Source: Desulfoplanes sp. (lineage in GTDB: Bacteria > Desulfobacterota > Desulfovibrionia > Desulfovibrionales > Desulfomicrobiaceae). Taken from it: DNA of 5,110 nt. Below are positions 1 to 5,110 of the stretch, piece by piece. The position numbers and the translations under genes were made by a program. The notes under the pieces are model-generated. The model did not search any database. It was given only the letters and a program-made list of their open reading frames with translations, and was not told where the DNA came from. Numbering within the stretch: position 1 is the first letter of the stretch; each line of letters starts with the position of its first letter. Location of the stretch: positions 1 through 5,110 of the forward strand of contig JAQVZR010000178.1 in NCBI GenBank assembly GCA_028708105.1. Direction: 5' to 3'.

Positions 1-560
1 CTGTTTTCCTGGAGAAGTTCGGTATACTCGTCCACGGCTCCAACCAGCACCCGTTCTACCCGTTCTTCGGCCAGCCAGGTCCGGGCGGTGAGAAAGGCGG
101 CAGCTACGGACGTCTCGAATTGGCTGACGGTGAAGCAGGGGCCGTGTATGTGCATGCTCAAGGCTACTGTGGCGGCCGGAATATTATGTACCGAATGGGA
201 AAAGGCCAGGGGGGAGGCCATGTTCGGCCCGTAGTCGATAATAGAATCCAAAAAGTCGAAAGTCAGCCGGGCGGGGCCGTATCCTGTGGCCAGCACTATC
301 CCCGCATCTTTCATGTCGGCCGGGGAAAGGCCGGCATCGTTCACCGCTTCGTAGGCCGCAAGAAGGGTCATGCGGGTGAAATGGTCAACCCGGCGCAGGG
401 ATCGGACAGGGACATGCTTTTTCAGAGGTTCGGTGTCTGTTGCGGGGGTAGAGGAGGTGTTGGATTCGTTGGAGATTTTCAGGAATGCGGCCTGTTTAAG
501 GGCCTTTATGCCGTTGCCGAACGGGGCGACAATGCCCATGCCTTCAAGTGCCATGCGCAT
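1..560 (-). CDS. Ketosynthase-like protein lacking the catalytic Cys, chain-length-factor-like (ApeC-like), incomplete at window edge
   Basis: The reading frame starts at an ATG (560-558) that shares one base with the ketosynthase stop and runs open off the left edge: 186 full codons and no stop. It begins MRMALEGMGIVAPFG and shows a condensing-enzyme N-terminal half: the LATGYGPARLTFDFLDS region (90-106), SPLAFSHSVHNIPAA (116-130), GPCFTVSQFETSVAAAF (140-156) and VLVGAVDEY (171-179). Aligned without gaps from the shared GP to the neighbour's GPVQTIVNACSS, the catalytic Cys position holds Glu149. This resembles the short 'ketoacyl-synthase 2' proteins of aryl-polyene clusters and, by analogy, the chain-length factors of type II polyketide synthases, which carry Gln there. 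It probably does not condense on its own but pairs with the active ketosynthase to shape the chain-length cavity. GGAGG 8 nt upstream supports the start; ATG at 554 is a near-equivalent alternative. Whether it is short (about 200-250 residues) or full KS length cannot be seen. Confidence 0.83.
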   Translation of the reverse strand, partial: MRMALEGMGIVAPFGNGIKALKQAAFLKISNESNTSSTPATDTEPLKKHVPVRSLRRVDHFTRMTLLAAYEAVNDAGLSPADMKDAGIVLATGYGPARLTFDFLDSIIDYGPNMASPLAFSHSVHNIPAATVALSMHIHGPCFTVSQFETSVAAAFLTARTWLAEERVERVLVGAVDEYTELLQEN

Positions 561-1762
561 CAGACATCCCTCCCTTTTCGGATAATCAGAACGGAATTAT
601 TGCCTCCAAAGGCCAGGGACTGGGACATGGCTACCTTGCCCCGGATGGTTTTGGGACGGCTGGTGGGGGCAACGCCCAACTCAGGGTCCGGCCTTTCAAA
701 CCCCGGGCTGGCCGGGATTTTACCTGCGGCGAGATGGGCTATGGTGAACACTGCTTCAATGGCCCCGGCCGCACCCAGGGTATGGCCGGTTACGCCCTTG
801 GTGGCCACAATGGGTTTTCCCAGAAAGAGTTCTTTAAATACAGCAGCTTCGGCACGGTCATTATTTAAAGTACCCGTGCCGTGGGCGTTGATGAATGCGA
901 TGTCCCGGGTACCCAACCCCGCCTGTTGCAATGCCTCGGCAATGGCTTTTTTGAGTCCCAGACCTTCGGGATGGGGAGCTGTGAGATGATGGGCGTCGGC
1001 CGCAGTGCCGTAGCCGCAGATGGTAGCGTGTTCGCATGCTTTGTGTTTGCTCATGAATGCGGGGGATTCCAGGATGACAATACCCGCACCTTCTCCGAGA
1101 TTGAGTCCTTTGCGGTTCGCATCAAAGGGTTTGCACGCGTTCTGGTCCGCGATCATCAGACGGATGAAGCCGTTGTATGTGACCTCGGACAATTCGTCGG
1201 CACCCCCTGCAATGACTACGTCGCAGAGGCCCTGGCGTATCCATGCCGCACCCATGCCGATGGCGTCGGCCCCGGACGAGCAGGCGTTGACAATGGTCTG
1301 CACCGGGCCGGTAGCACCCAGTTTCTGGGCTAGAGCCAGCGCCGGATTGGAGGTCAGATAGCGGTGGATGGGGGTCAGGTCCGGCGTGGTGTGTGCCCGA
1401 TGTTCCCGGTAAAAATCCAGAAAATTGAGAGACGCACCCACAGACGTGCCCAGGCAGACGCCCACGCGGGCTTTTCCAAGATGTGTTGCGTTGAGTCGGG
1501 CCTGCCAAAGAGCTTGCCATGTAGCGTGCAGGGCAAATCGGAAGGTGAGAGATTTGCTCTCGTCCGACATTCCTTCGCACATAAAGAATTTTTGAGGGAT
1601 CTCAAAAACCGGATAGCTCCGCCCGTGGTCATTGGTAAACCGGGTGGGGTCGGCAGGACCACGTTTACCGGATGCCAATGTTTCCAAACATACCTCAAGG
1701 CAGAATCCGGCAGCGCACACGCAACCCATGCCGGTGACGCTGACGGGAACCTCTTTACGCAT
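560..1762 (-). CDS. Beta-ketoacyl-ACP synthase, FabF/KS-II type, active subunit (ApeO-like)
   Basis: This 400-residue condensing enzyme joins a malonyl-ACP-derived unit to an acyl chain with loss of CO2. The thiolase-fold active site is complete: Cys161 in VNACSSGADA (158-167), His294 in NAHGTGT (292-298) and His327 in KGVTGHTLGAAGA (322-334), plus the C-terminal FGGNNS (385-390). Length is close to FabF (about 410). An in-frame upstream ATG at 1870 would add 36 residues that lie wholly within the ACP gene and are unlike any ketosynthase N-terminus. The ATG at 1762 gives MRKEVPVSVTGMGCV, a standard first strand, and has AGGA 6 nt upstream. It overlaps the ACP stop by 8 nt, and its TGA overlaps the next ATG by one base (TGATG). 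Pairing with a Cys-less ketosynthase just downstream suggests a KS/chain-length-factor heterodimer. Housekeeping FabF is the alternative, but the neighbours argue against it. Confidence 0.92.
   Translation of the reverse strand: MRKEVPVSVTGMGCVCAAGFCLEVCLETLASGKRGPADPTRFTNDHGRSYPVFEIPQKFFMCEGMSDESKSLTFRFALHATWQALWQARLNATHLGKARVGVCLGTSVGASLNFLDFYREHRAHTTPDLTPIHRYLTSNPALALAQKLGATGPVQTIVNACSSGADAIGMGAAWIRQGLCDVVIAGGADELSEVTYNGFIRLMIADQNACKPFDANRKGLNLGEGAGIVILESPAFMSKHKACEHATICGYGTAADAHHLTAPHPEGLGLKKAIAEALQQAGLGTRDIAFINAHGTGTLNNDRAEAAVFKELFLGKPIVATKGVTGHTLGAAGAIEAVFTIAHLAAGKIPASPGFERPDPELGVAPTSRPKTIRGKVAMSQSLAFGGNNSVLIIRKGRDV
569..573 (-). promoter_or_regulatory. Ribosome binding site of the second ketosynthase-like gene
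   Basis: GGAGG on the minus strand lies inside the last codons of the active ketosynthase gene, 8 nt before the ATG at 560. It supports this ATG over the one two codons later, and a one-base stop/start overlap (TGATG) implies coupled, roughly equal production of the two subunits. Confidence 0.7.
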
Positions 1763-2015
1763 GGTCGGTCCTGTTCTCCTCAATGAAGGCGGCGAGAGTG
1801 TTGATGGATTCAAAGGCCTTTTTGCCTTCGTCCATGTCCGTGATCTCCACACCAAAGTGACGCTGGACAAGGACGACGATTACCACAGCATCCAGGGAAT
1901 CAAGGCCCAGACCCTCGCCGAAAAGGGGCTCGTTATCTTCGATTTCAGCCGGGGTGATATCTTCGAGATTCAGTTCCTTGACCAGTGCTTTTTTCAGTTC
2001 TGTCTTTATATCCAT
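1755..2015 (-). CDS. Acyl carrier protein
   Basis: This 86-residue acidic protein has the phosphopantetheine attachment motif GLDSLDAV at residues 37-44, with Ser40 as the expected modified serine. The flanking LFGEGLGLDS and the following hydrophobic helix (VVIVVLVQRHFGVEI, 44-58) are typical of the dedicated carrier proteins of aryl-polyene and type II polyketide-like clusters. Length is normal for an ACP. In the holo form it would carry the growing chain in the cytoplasm for the ketosynthases, dehydratase and thioesterase encoded around it. AAGGAAG, 7 nt before the ATG, is the best ribosome site in the window, as expected for a protein needed in excess. It is also the only gene here preceded by a real gap (102 nt). 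Its last 8 nt overlap the start of the ketosynthase gene. A phosphopantetheinyl transferase is not seen in the window. Confidence 0.94.
   Translation of the reverse strand: MDIKTELKKALVKELNLEDITPAEIEDNEPLFGEGLGLDSLDAVVIVVLVQRHFGVEITDMDEGKKAFESINTLAAFIEENRTDHA
1769..1781 (-). promoter_or_regulatory. Ribosome binding region that decides the ketosynthase start
   Basis: Within the end of the ACP gene the minus strand carries GAGGAG (1781-1776) and, closer in, AGGA (1772-1769) 6 nt before the ATG at 1762. GAGGAG is 13 nt away, rather far, so AGGA is the likelier contact. Together they support the start at 1762 over the upstream in-frame ATG at 1870. Confidence 0.6.
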
Positions 2016-2117
2016 TTTTAATCTTCCTTAATGACACAGTGTTGAGATCCAGCACGATGCTCGTGTAGGGCGTGTCCGTGTGGCCGTCCAAGGGCGTTGA
2101 ATAGGTACATTCAGAGA
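2016..2117 (-). other. Intergenic gap between the acyltransferase and ACP genes
   Basis: These 102 nt form the only sizeable non-coding stretch. Read on the minus strand they end in the ACP ribosome site. I see a small inverted repeat, CACGA-GCA-TCGTG (5-bp stem, 3-nt loop), too weak for a terminator and without a T-run. I see no convincing -35/-10 pair, though an internal promoter cannot be excluded. One minus-strand frame is open through the whole gap, from an ATG at 2139 to a stop at 1945, and is GC-rich at third positions inside the gap. It lacks a ribosome site and overlaps the ACP start, so I do not call it a gene. Confidence 0.5.
2023..2029 (-). promoter_or_regulatory. Ribosome binding site of the ACP gene
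   Basis: The minus strand reads AAGGAAG followed by seven A/T-rich bases and the ATG at 2015-2013. It is close to the ideal Shine-Dalgarno sequence and spacing and fixes the ACP start. It is the strongest ribosome site among the seven genes, consistent with high ACP output. Confidence 0.8.
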
Positions 2118-3026
2118 TTATTTTCTCTGTTTTTCCCATAGGTCGTAAAAATTGAAAAATTGGTAGGGGGCTTTCCTGGTTATCCCTTCCAGGGCTGCTG
2201 CGAATTCCAGAGCATAGGGCAGGTAGGCTGCATGCTGTTTGCCGAGTCCCTGGGGAACCCGGATGATTTTCGCGATTTCATGTCGGGCACGGCCCGGACC
2301 CGTGCGCAGGGCAAAAGTGACGACAATGGGAGCTCCCGTAGCCGATGCCAGGCGATAGGGACTTACGGGGACGCGGATGGTGCCGCCCATGAAGGGGACC
2401 GCCACTGTGTTCGTGTCATTGCCCAGCACCCGGTCGCCCATGGTGCACAAAAGATCCCCTTTGGCGAGAGCGGCCATCATTTCCAGAGTTCCACCCAGAT
2501 AGCCCAGAGGATCAATGATGGAGACCGGGATTTTCTGGGAGCGATGTTCAAAATAATGGCGGTCCACGTCTCCCTGCTCGCGCAGTAAAAGTACGTGCAC
2601 CGGGGCATTGACAACGGTCAAGCCCATAGCGGCCATCTGCCAGCATCCCACGTGTCCTGAAAGGAGGATAACTCCGTTGCCCTCGGCGTGCAGGCGGATG
2701 AGGGTGTCATCGTCTTCGGCACGGCCTGTGATTTCAAATGCGCGCAGAATGCCCGCCGTGGCCCTGTCCACAAGGGTTTTGCCCAGTTCCATCTGCAAAT
2801 GGAAACAGTGGAAAAATTGTTCCCGGCCTGTGGCCCTCGGAAAACGGCGGGAAATATAGGCTGTGGAGCGGGCTCTGATGGATGGTCGGATGGTGTACCA
2901 CAGGACGACAAAAAAAAGGAGCACATAGGCGGCGTTGCGCCCTCCAAATCTAATGAGTGTATAAAATATATGGTGCTGGAGTCGGGAACCTATGCTGCGG
3001 CTGGACCAGGACCGGTTTTGACTCAT
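2118..3026 (-). CDS. Lysophospholipid/lipid A-type acyltransferase (LpxL/HtrB-like)
   Basis: This 302-residue protein resembles the LpxL/HtrB branch of the acyltransferases, which move acyl chains from ACP or CoA onto a lipid at the cytoplasmic face of the inner membrane. One hydrophobic segment near residues 31-46 follows a basic N-terminus, a typical membrane anchor. The motif region is ILLSGHVGCWQMA (120-132), where family members normally read H-x4-D/E. His125 is present but the sixth position is Gln130. Other family-like blocks are TMGDR (195-199), PFMGGTIRVPVSPYRLA (211-227) and the aromatic C-terminal stretch APYQFFNFYDLW (286-297). Length is normal (about 290-310). GGAGG lies 10 nt before the ATG, and the start overlaps the glycosyltransferase stop by 4 nt. 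Placed between a glycosyltransferase and an ACP, it probably acylates the glycolipid made by its neighbour or transfers the ACP-bound polyene. The family is well supported; the substrate is inferred. Confidence 0.82.
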   Translation of the reverse strand: MSQNRSWSSRSIGSRLQHHIFYTLIRFGGRNAAYVLLFFVVLWYTIRPSIRARSTAYISRRFPRATGREQFFHCFHLQMELGKTLVDRATAGILRAFEITGRAEDDDTLIRLHAEGNGVILLSGHVGCWQMAAMGLTVVNAPVHVLLLREQGDVDRHYFEHRSQKIPVSIIDPLGYLGGTLEMMAALAKGDLLCTMGDRVLGNDTNTVAVPFMGGTIRVPVSPYRLASATGAPIVVTFALRTGPGRARHEIAKIIRVPQGLGKQHAAYLPYALEFAAALEGITRKAPYQFFNFYDLWEKQRK

Positions 3027-4270
3027 GGTTTTTCAGCCTCCGGAGTTTCTGTTCGGGTGCTTTCCTTGAGACTCAGAGAGAGTATTTTGGCCATGGTATA
3101 GACAACGCCGCCGATCATTATGGAAAAAATCGGGGCCAGAACAAGGGAGCCCAGCACCCATTCCCAGATACGTTGCACACCTTCATAGCCCAAGGTTTGC
3201 AGGGATATTTCCGTTAGAAACCGGCCATGGCGCATATAGTATCCGGCCTCAATGCACAGGGCGGGCACGATGGGCGGCATGCACAGCTGGCTGACGGCCA
3301 ATGCGGCAAATTTGTTCAGCCTGAGCCATCCGGCGGCGAGTAGAATGGCGATACTGTGCAGAGCCACCAGGGGCATAGTGCCCAGAAAGATGCCCAGAGC
3401 GCAGGAAAGTGCCAGGTCGCGCGGCGTGGCATCGTTGGCCAGGAGCAACCGTAGGGAGCGCAGTGGGTGGATGGGAGAGAGTTTGCCGGCGGCGTCCGTA
3501 CTGAATGTTTTGTGTGGTACGGGCATTATGGCGCGCATGGTCAGCCGTGTATTTAGCAGAGAAATACGCAGGTTGTCCCTGAAGGATTTGAAGTGCGAAA
3601 TCCGGCTCTCCAAGGGTGGGTAATAGACGGTGATATCCACATCGCGCAGAGGAAAACCGGCCCATGCCGCCCGTACCAGGACTTCCACCTCAAAACTATA
3701 ATGATCTTCCGTGAATTTTAGGTTTTCCAGCACGGCCAGGGGATAGGCACGGAAACCGCTTTGGACGTCGGAAAGGATGATCCCCGTCTGCACCCTGAGC
3801 CAGAAATTGGAAAATTTTCTTCCGAACCGGGAAGAGCCTGGTATGTTGGCTACAGTGAAGTCCCGTGCCCCCACAATGATGGCATTTTTGTCGTGTGCGA
3901 TGGCCGTGACGAAAAGGGGAATATCTGCCGGGTCGTGCTGCCCATCGGCATCAAGGGTGATGATGTGGGTCATACCCATGTCCCGGGCAGCCTGGGCCCC
4001 GGTGCGGATGGCGGCACCCTTGCCCCGGTTTGCTGGGTGACGGATGACGCCTACGTTCAGTCCGTTCAGTTCGTCCGGGGAGAGGTCCGTGCTTCCATCG
4101 TCCACCACCAGCACGTGTTCGTGCACTGCCAGAATGCCGGCGACCACGTTTCGTAAGGTTGCTGCGTGGTTGTAGACCGGCACTACGACCAGAATATGAG
4201 ACCGGAGAATATCCGACTCTTCAGCCGTAGATGGTCTCTCAGACCGGACCGTGGCAAGAGGGGTGCCCAT
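3023..4270 (-). CDS. Family 2 glycosyltransferase with C-terminal DUF2062 membrane domain
   Basis: This 415-residue two-domain protein begins with a GT2 (GT-A fold) glycosyltransferase at about residues 25-245. VPVYNH (30-35) opens the nucleotide-sugar fold, VVDDGSTD (55-62) binds the nucleotide, DADGQHDP (107-114) contains the metal-binding DxD, and DVQSGFRAY (168-176) is typical of the dolichol/polyprenyl-phosphate mannosyltransferase-like branch. A DUF2062-like region follows at about 270-400, with hydrophobic segments near 285-315, 320-345 and 372-398, so the protein is probably anchored in the inner membrane with its catalytic domain in the cytoplasm. It starts 2 nt after the thioesterase stop. 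An AGGGG lies 11 nt upstream of the ATG, a loose but usable ribosome site. Its TGA overlaps the acyltransferase ATG (ATGA). In some aryl-polyene clusters glycosyltransferase and acyltransferase functions are found together and are thought to build the lipid anchor. Adjacent separate genes here would fit the same role. Donor and acceptor cannot be read from sequence. Confidence 0.88.
   Translation of the reverse strand: MGTPLATVRSERPSTAEESDILRSHILVVVPVYNHAATLRNVVAGILAVHEHVLVVDDGSTDLSPDELNGLNVGVIRHPANRGKGAAIRTGAQAARDMGMTHIITLDADGQHDPADIPLFVTAIAHDKNAIIVGARDFTVANIPGSSRFGRKFSNFWLRVQTGIILSDVQSGFRAYPLAVLENLKFTEDHYSFEVEVLVRAAWAGFPLRDVDITVYYPPLESRISHFKSFRDNLRISLLNTRLTMRAIMPVPHKTFSTDAAGKLSPIHPLRSLRLLLANDATPRDLALSCALGIFLGTMPLVALHSIAILLAAGWLRLNKFAALAVSQLCMPPIVPALCIEAGYYMRHGRFLTEISLQTLGYEGVQRIWEWVLGSLVLAPIFSIMIGGVVYTMAKILSLSLKESTRTETPEAEKP
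3037..3041 (-). promoter_or_regulatory. Ribosome binding site of the acyltransferase gene
   Basis: GGAGG on the minus strand lies 10 nt before the ATG at 3026, inside the last codons of the glycosyltransferase gene. With the ATGA stop/start overlap it supports this start. Confidence 0.6.
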
Positions 4271-4272
4271 GG

Positions 4273-4731
4273 TTACAAAAGCCCCTGTTCCCAGCGTTCA
4301 CAAAAATCGAGATAAAAATCGGGCGGGGCCATGAGCAGGGTGCCTTGGGTATCCAGAAAGAGTTGTACACTATAGCCCGTGGTGGTGATGTCTCCGGTCT
4401 TGTTGCGGATTTCAAATCCGAGGTTCATGCGTGCGGCCCTGGTCCAGTAGAGCAGGGCCGTGATGGTGCAGGTTTCGCCAAAACGCAGGGGACGGTCGTA
4501 GTCCACATGGATCTGCTTAATGGGCGTGACCAGATTTTCCCGATGAAAATCAAGATAGCCGATGCCGTAATGGTCGCCCAGGGCAACCCGTGCATCTTCG
4601 AAATAGCTGGGATACCGACCGTGCCAGACGATGCCCAGGGGATCGACCTCTTCAAAGCGGACTATGCGTTGAACGGTGAAGGTCAACGGGGCCGGAGCAT
4701 CGGAAGACGTCTTAAAATAAGGTCTTTTCAT
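4273..4731 (-). CDS. YbgC/4HBT-family acyl thioesterase (ApeK-like)
   Basis: This 152-residue protein is a single hotdog domain of the 4-hydroxybenzoyl-CoA thioesterase/YbgC/FadM family, which hydrolyses acyl-CoA or acyl-ACP thioesters in the cytoplasm. The hallmark is VDPLGIVWHGRYPSYFEDAR at residues 29-48, which aligns with the family pattern D-x-x-G-x-V-x-H-x-x-Y-x-x-x-F-E-x-A-R. Asp30 is the expected catalytic aspartate, with His37, Tyr40 and Glu45 conserved. Length is normal for the family (about 130-155). The start overlaps the dehydratase stop by 4 nt (ATGA). I see no strong Shine-Dalgarno sequence, so translation is probably coupled to the upstream gene. The glycosyltransferase start follows after only 2 nt. 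A lone thioesterase inside a ketosynthase/ACP cluster most likely releases or edits acyl chains, as proposed for ApeK in aryl-polyene clusters. The family is clear; the substrate is inferred. Confidence 0.87.
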   Translation of the reverse strand: MKRPYFKTSSDAPAPLTFTVQRIVRFEEVDPLGIVWHGRYPSYFEDARVALGDHYGIGYLDFHRENLVTPIKQIHVDYDRPLRFGETCTITALLYWTRAARMNLGFEIRNKTGDITTTGYSVQLFLDTQGTLLMAPPDFYLDFCERWEQGLL

Positions 4732-5108
4732 GATGCAGTATCTGCTGGTTCAAGGACGAGGGGAAGGATTGCGCATGGTTCGCCCTCCACGCTGAGTTGG
4801 ATCTGGGCGTGCACATAGCCGTTTTTTGTCGAGGTCAGGGCGTGGGCTTTCAATTTTTCACCGGGCTTGACGATACGCATGAATTTTGCCCGACCGATTT
4901 TTTTGAGCTGCAGGGGAGAATCCCCCCGCGCCGCAAGAATACCGGTCAGCACCTGCACCATGGCCGGCAGGATGGGCTGGTCCGGGAAATGTCCGTTAAA
5001 ACCCAAAAACGAAGGGGGAAAAATAAAGATCATCTCCCTGGCACCATCGCTGGTACGGGTTGCAGGACCTAGGGCACAGGCCTGTATTTCACGCAATATG
5101 GTACTCAT
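4728..5108 (-). CDS. 3-hydroxyacyl-ACP dehydratase, FabZ/ApeI-like hotdog protein
   Basis: This 126-residue protein is probably a cytoplasmic hotdog-fold dehydratase that removes water from a 3-hydroxyacyl-ACP to give a trans-2-enoyl-ACP. The visible signature is GHFPDQPILPAMVQ at residues 39-52, matching the FabA/FabZ consensus GHFPxxPxxPG, with the candidate catalytic His at 40. The length fits the short ApeI-type proteins rather than full FabZ (about 145-150 residues). The acidic residue that FabZ (Glu) and FabA or ApeI-type proteins (Asp) place about 14 residues after the His is Leu54 here, and the usual PG is PA (48-49). It may therefore need a partner subunit or have altered activity. 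The ATG lies 2 nt from the window edge, so neither its ribosome binding site nor an upstream in-frame start can be checked. Its TGA overlaps the thioesterase start (ATGA), implying translational coupling. The family call is firm; the exact substrate is inferred from the neighbouring ACP and ketosynthase genes. Confidence 0.82.
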   Translation of the reverse strand: MSTILREIQACALGPATRTSDGAREMIFIFPPSFLGFNGHFPDQPILPAMVQVLTGILAARGDSPLQLKKIGRAKFMRIVKPGEKLKAHALTSTKNGYVHAQIQLSVEGEPCAILPLVLEPADTAS

Positions 5109-5110
5109 GG

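Larger units (their letters stand above)
1..5108 (-). other. Aryl-polyene-like type II polyketide/fatty-acid gene cluster (part of one operon)
   Basis: Seven genes run in one direction with junctions of -4, +2, -4, +102, -8 and -1 nt. This spacing indicates one transcription unit with coupled translation, possibly with a separate entry point before the ACP gene. The combination of ACP, active ketosynthase, Cys-less ketosynthase partner, ApeI-like dehydratase, YbgC-like thioesterase, GT2 and LpxL-like acyltransferase is characteristic of aryl-polyene-type pathways, whose products are lipid-anchored pigments in the outer membrane. No ketoreductase, acyl-ligase, ammonia-lyase, methyltransferase, LolA-like protein or exporter is present in the window, so the exact product class stays open. 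Both edges probably cut the operon. Confidence 0.68.

Noticed and set aside
142..142. Cys142 of the second ketosynthase-like protein as the missing nucleophile
   Set aside because: It sits two residues after the conserved Gly, seven residues ahead of the nucleophile position, and the aligned residue in the active ketosynthase is an ordinary Val. The number given here is the residue position; the codon lies near base 136.
120..989. Long plus-strand open frame (289 codons) and other plus-strand frames over the ketosynthase genes
   Set aside because: They lie antisense to genes with clear ketosynthase motifs, and their translations show no domain and are rich in Gly, Arg and Cys, as expected of shadow frames in GC-rich coding DNA.
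1763..1870. 36-residue N-terminal extension of the active ketosynthase from an ATG at 1870
   Set aside because: It lies entirely inside the ACP gene, does not resemble a ketosynthase N-terminus, and a better-placed ATG with AGGA upstream exists at 1762.
2042..2075. Small inverted repeat (CACGA/TCGTG) in the gap as a terminator
   Set aside because: The stem is only 5 bp with no T-run on the minus strand, and the genes on both sides belong to one functional cluster.
4231..4818. Plus-strand frame of 195 codons across the thioesterase and dehydratase
   Set aside because: It is antisense to two proteins with clear hotdog motifs; its translation has no recognisable domain.

Overview
The window is one tightly packed block of seven co-directional genes, all on the minus strand, so it is transcribed from position 5108 towards position 1. 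Moderately GC-rich coding DNA, Shine-Dalgarno-led starts and 1-8 nt gene overlaps indicate a Gram-negative bacterium. I lean towards a proteobacterium or a Desulfovibrio-like sulfate reducer, but this rests on gene content and general look, not on a marker gene. I see no RNA gene, mobile element, CRISPR array or convincing terminator.

In transcription order: (1) a short hotdog-fold 3-hydroxyacyl-ACP dehydratase of FabZ/ApeI type (4728-5108); (2) a YbgC/4HBT-type acyl thioesterase (4273-4731); (3) a family 2 glycosyltransferase fused to a DUF2062 membrane domain (3023-4270); (4) a lipid A/lysophospholipid-type acyltransferase (2118-3026); (5) an acyl carrier protein (1755-2015); (6) a complete FabF-like ketosynthase with an intact Cys-His-His triad (560-1762); (7) a second ketosynthase-like protein (560 to the left edge, incomplete) with Glu where the catalytic Cys should be. 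The only real gap is 102 nt in front of the ACP gene.

The gene set matches the core of aryl-polyene (APE) or related type II polyketide/fatty-acid-like pathways. The ACP carries the growing chain, the active ketosynthase and its Cys-less partner (chain-length-factor-like) elongate it, and the dehydratase creates the double bonds. The thioesterase could edit or release acyl chains. The glycosyltransferase and acyltransferase could attach the product to a membrane lipid anchor. The ketoreductase, starter-unit enzymes and exporter expected of such a pathway are not in the window and would lie beyond its edges.

Three of the enzymes depart from the textbook active site: Glu for Cys in the second ketosynthase, Leu for the acidic residue in the dehydratase, and Gln for the acid of the HX4D/E motif in the acyltransferase. 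The first is typical of chain-length-factor-like partners. The other two are worth checking against relatives.
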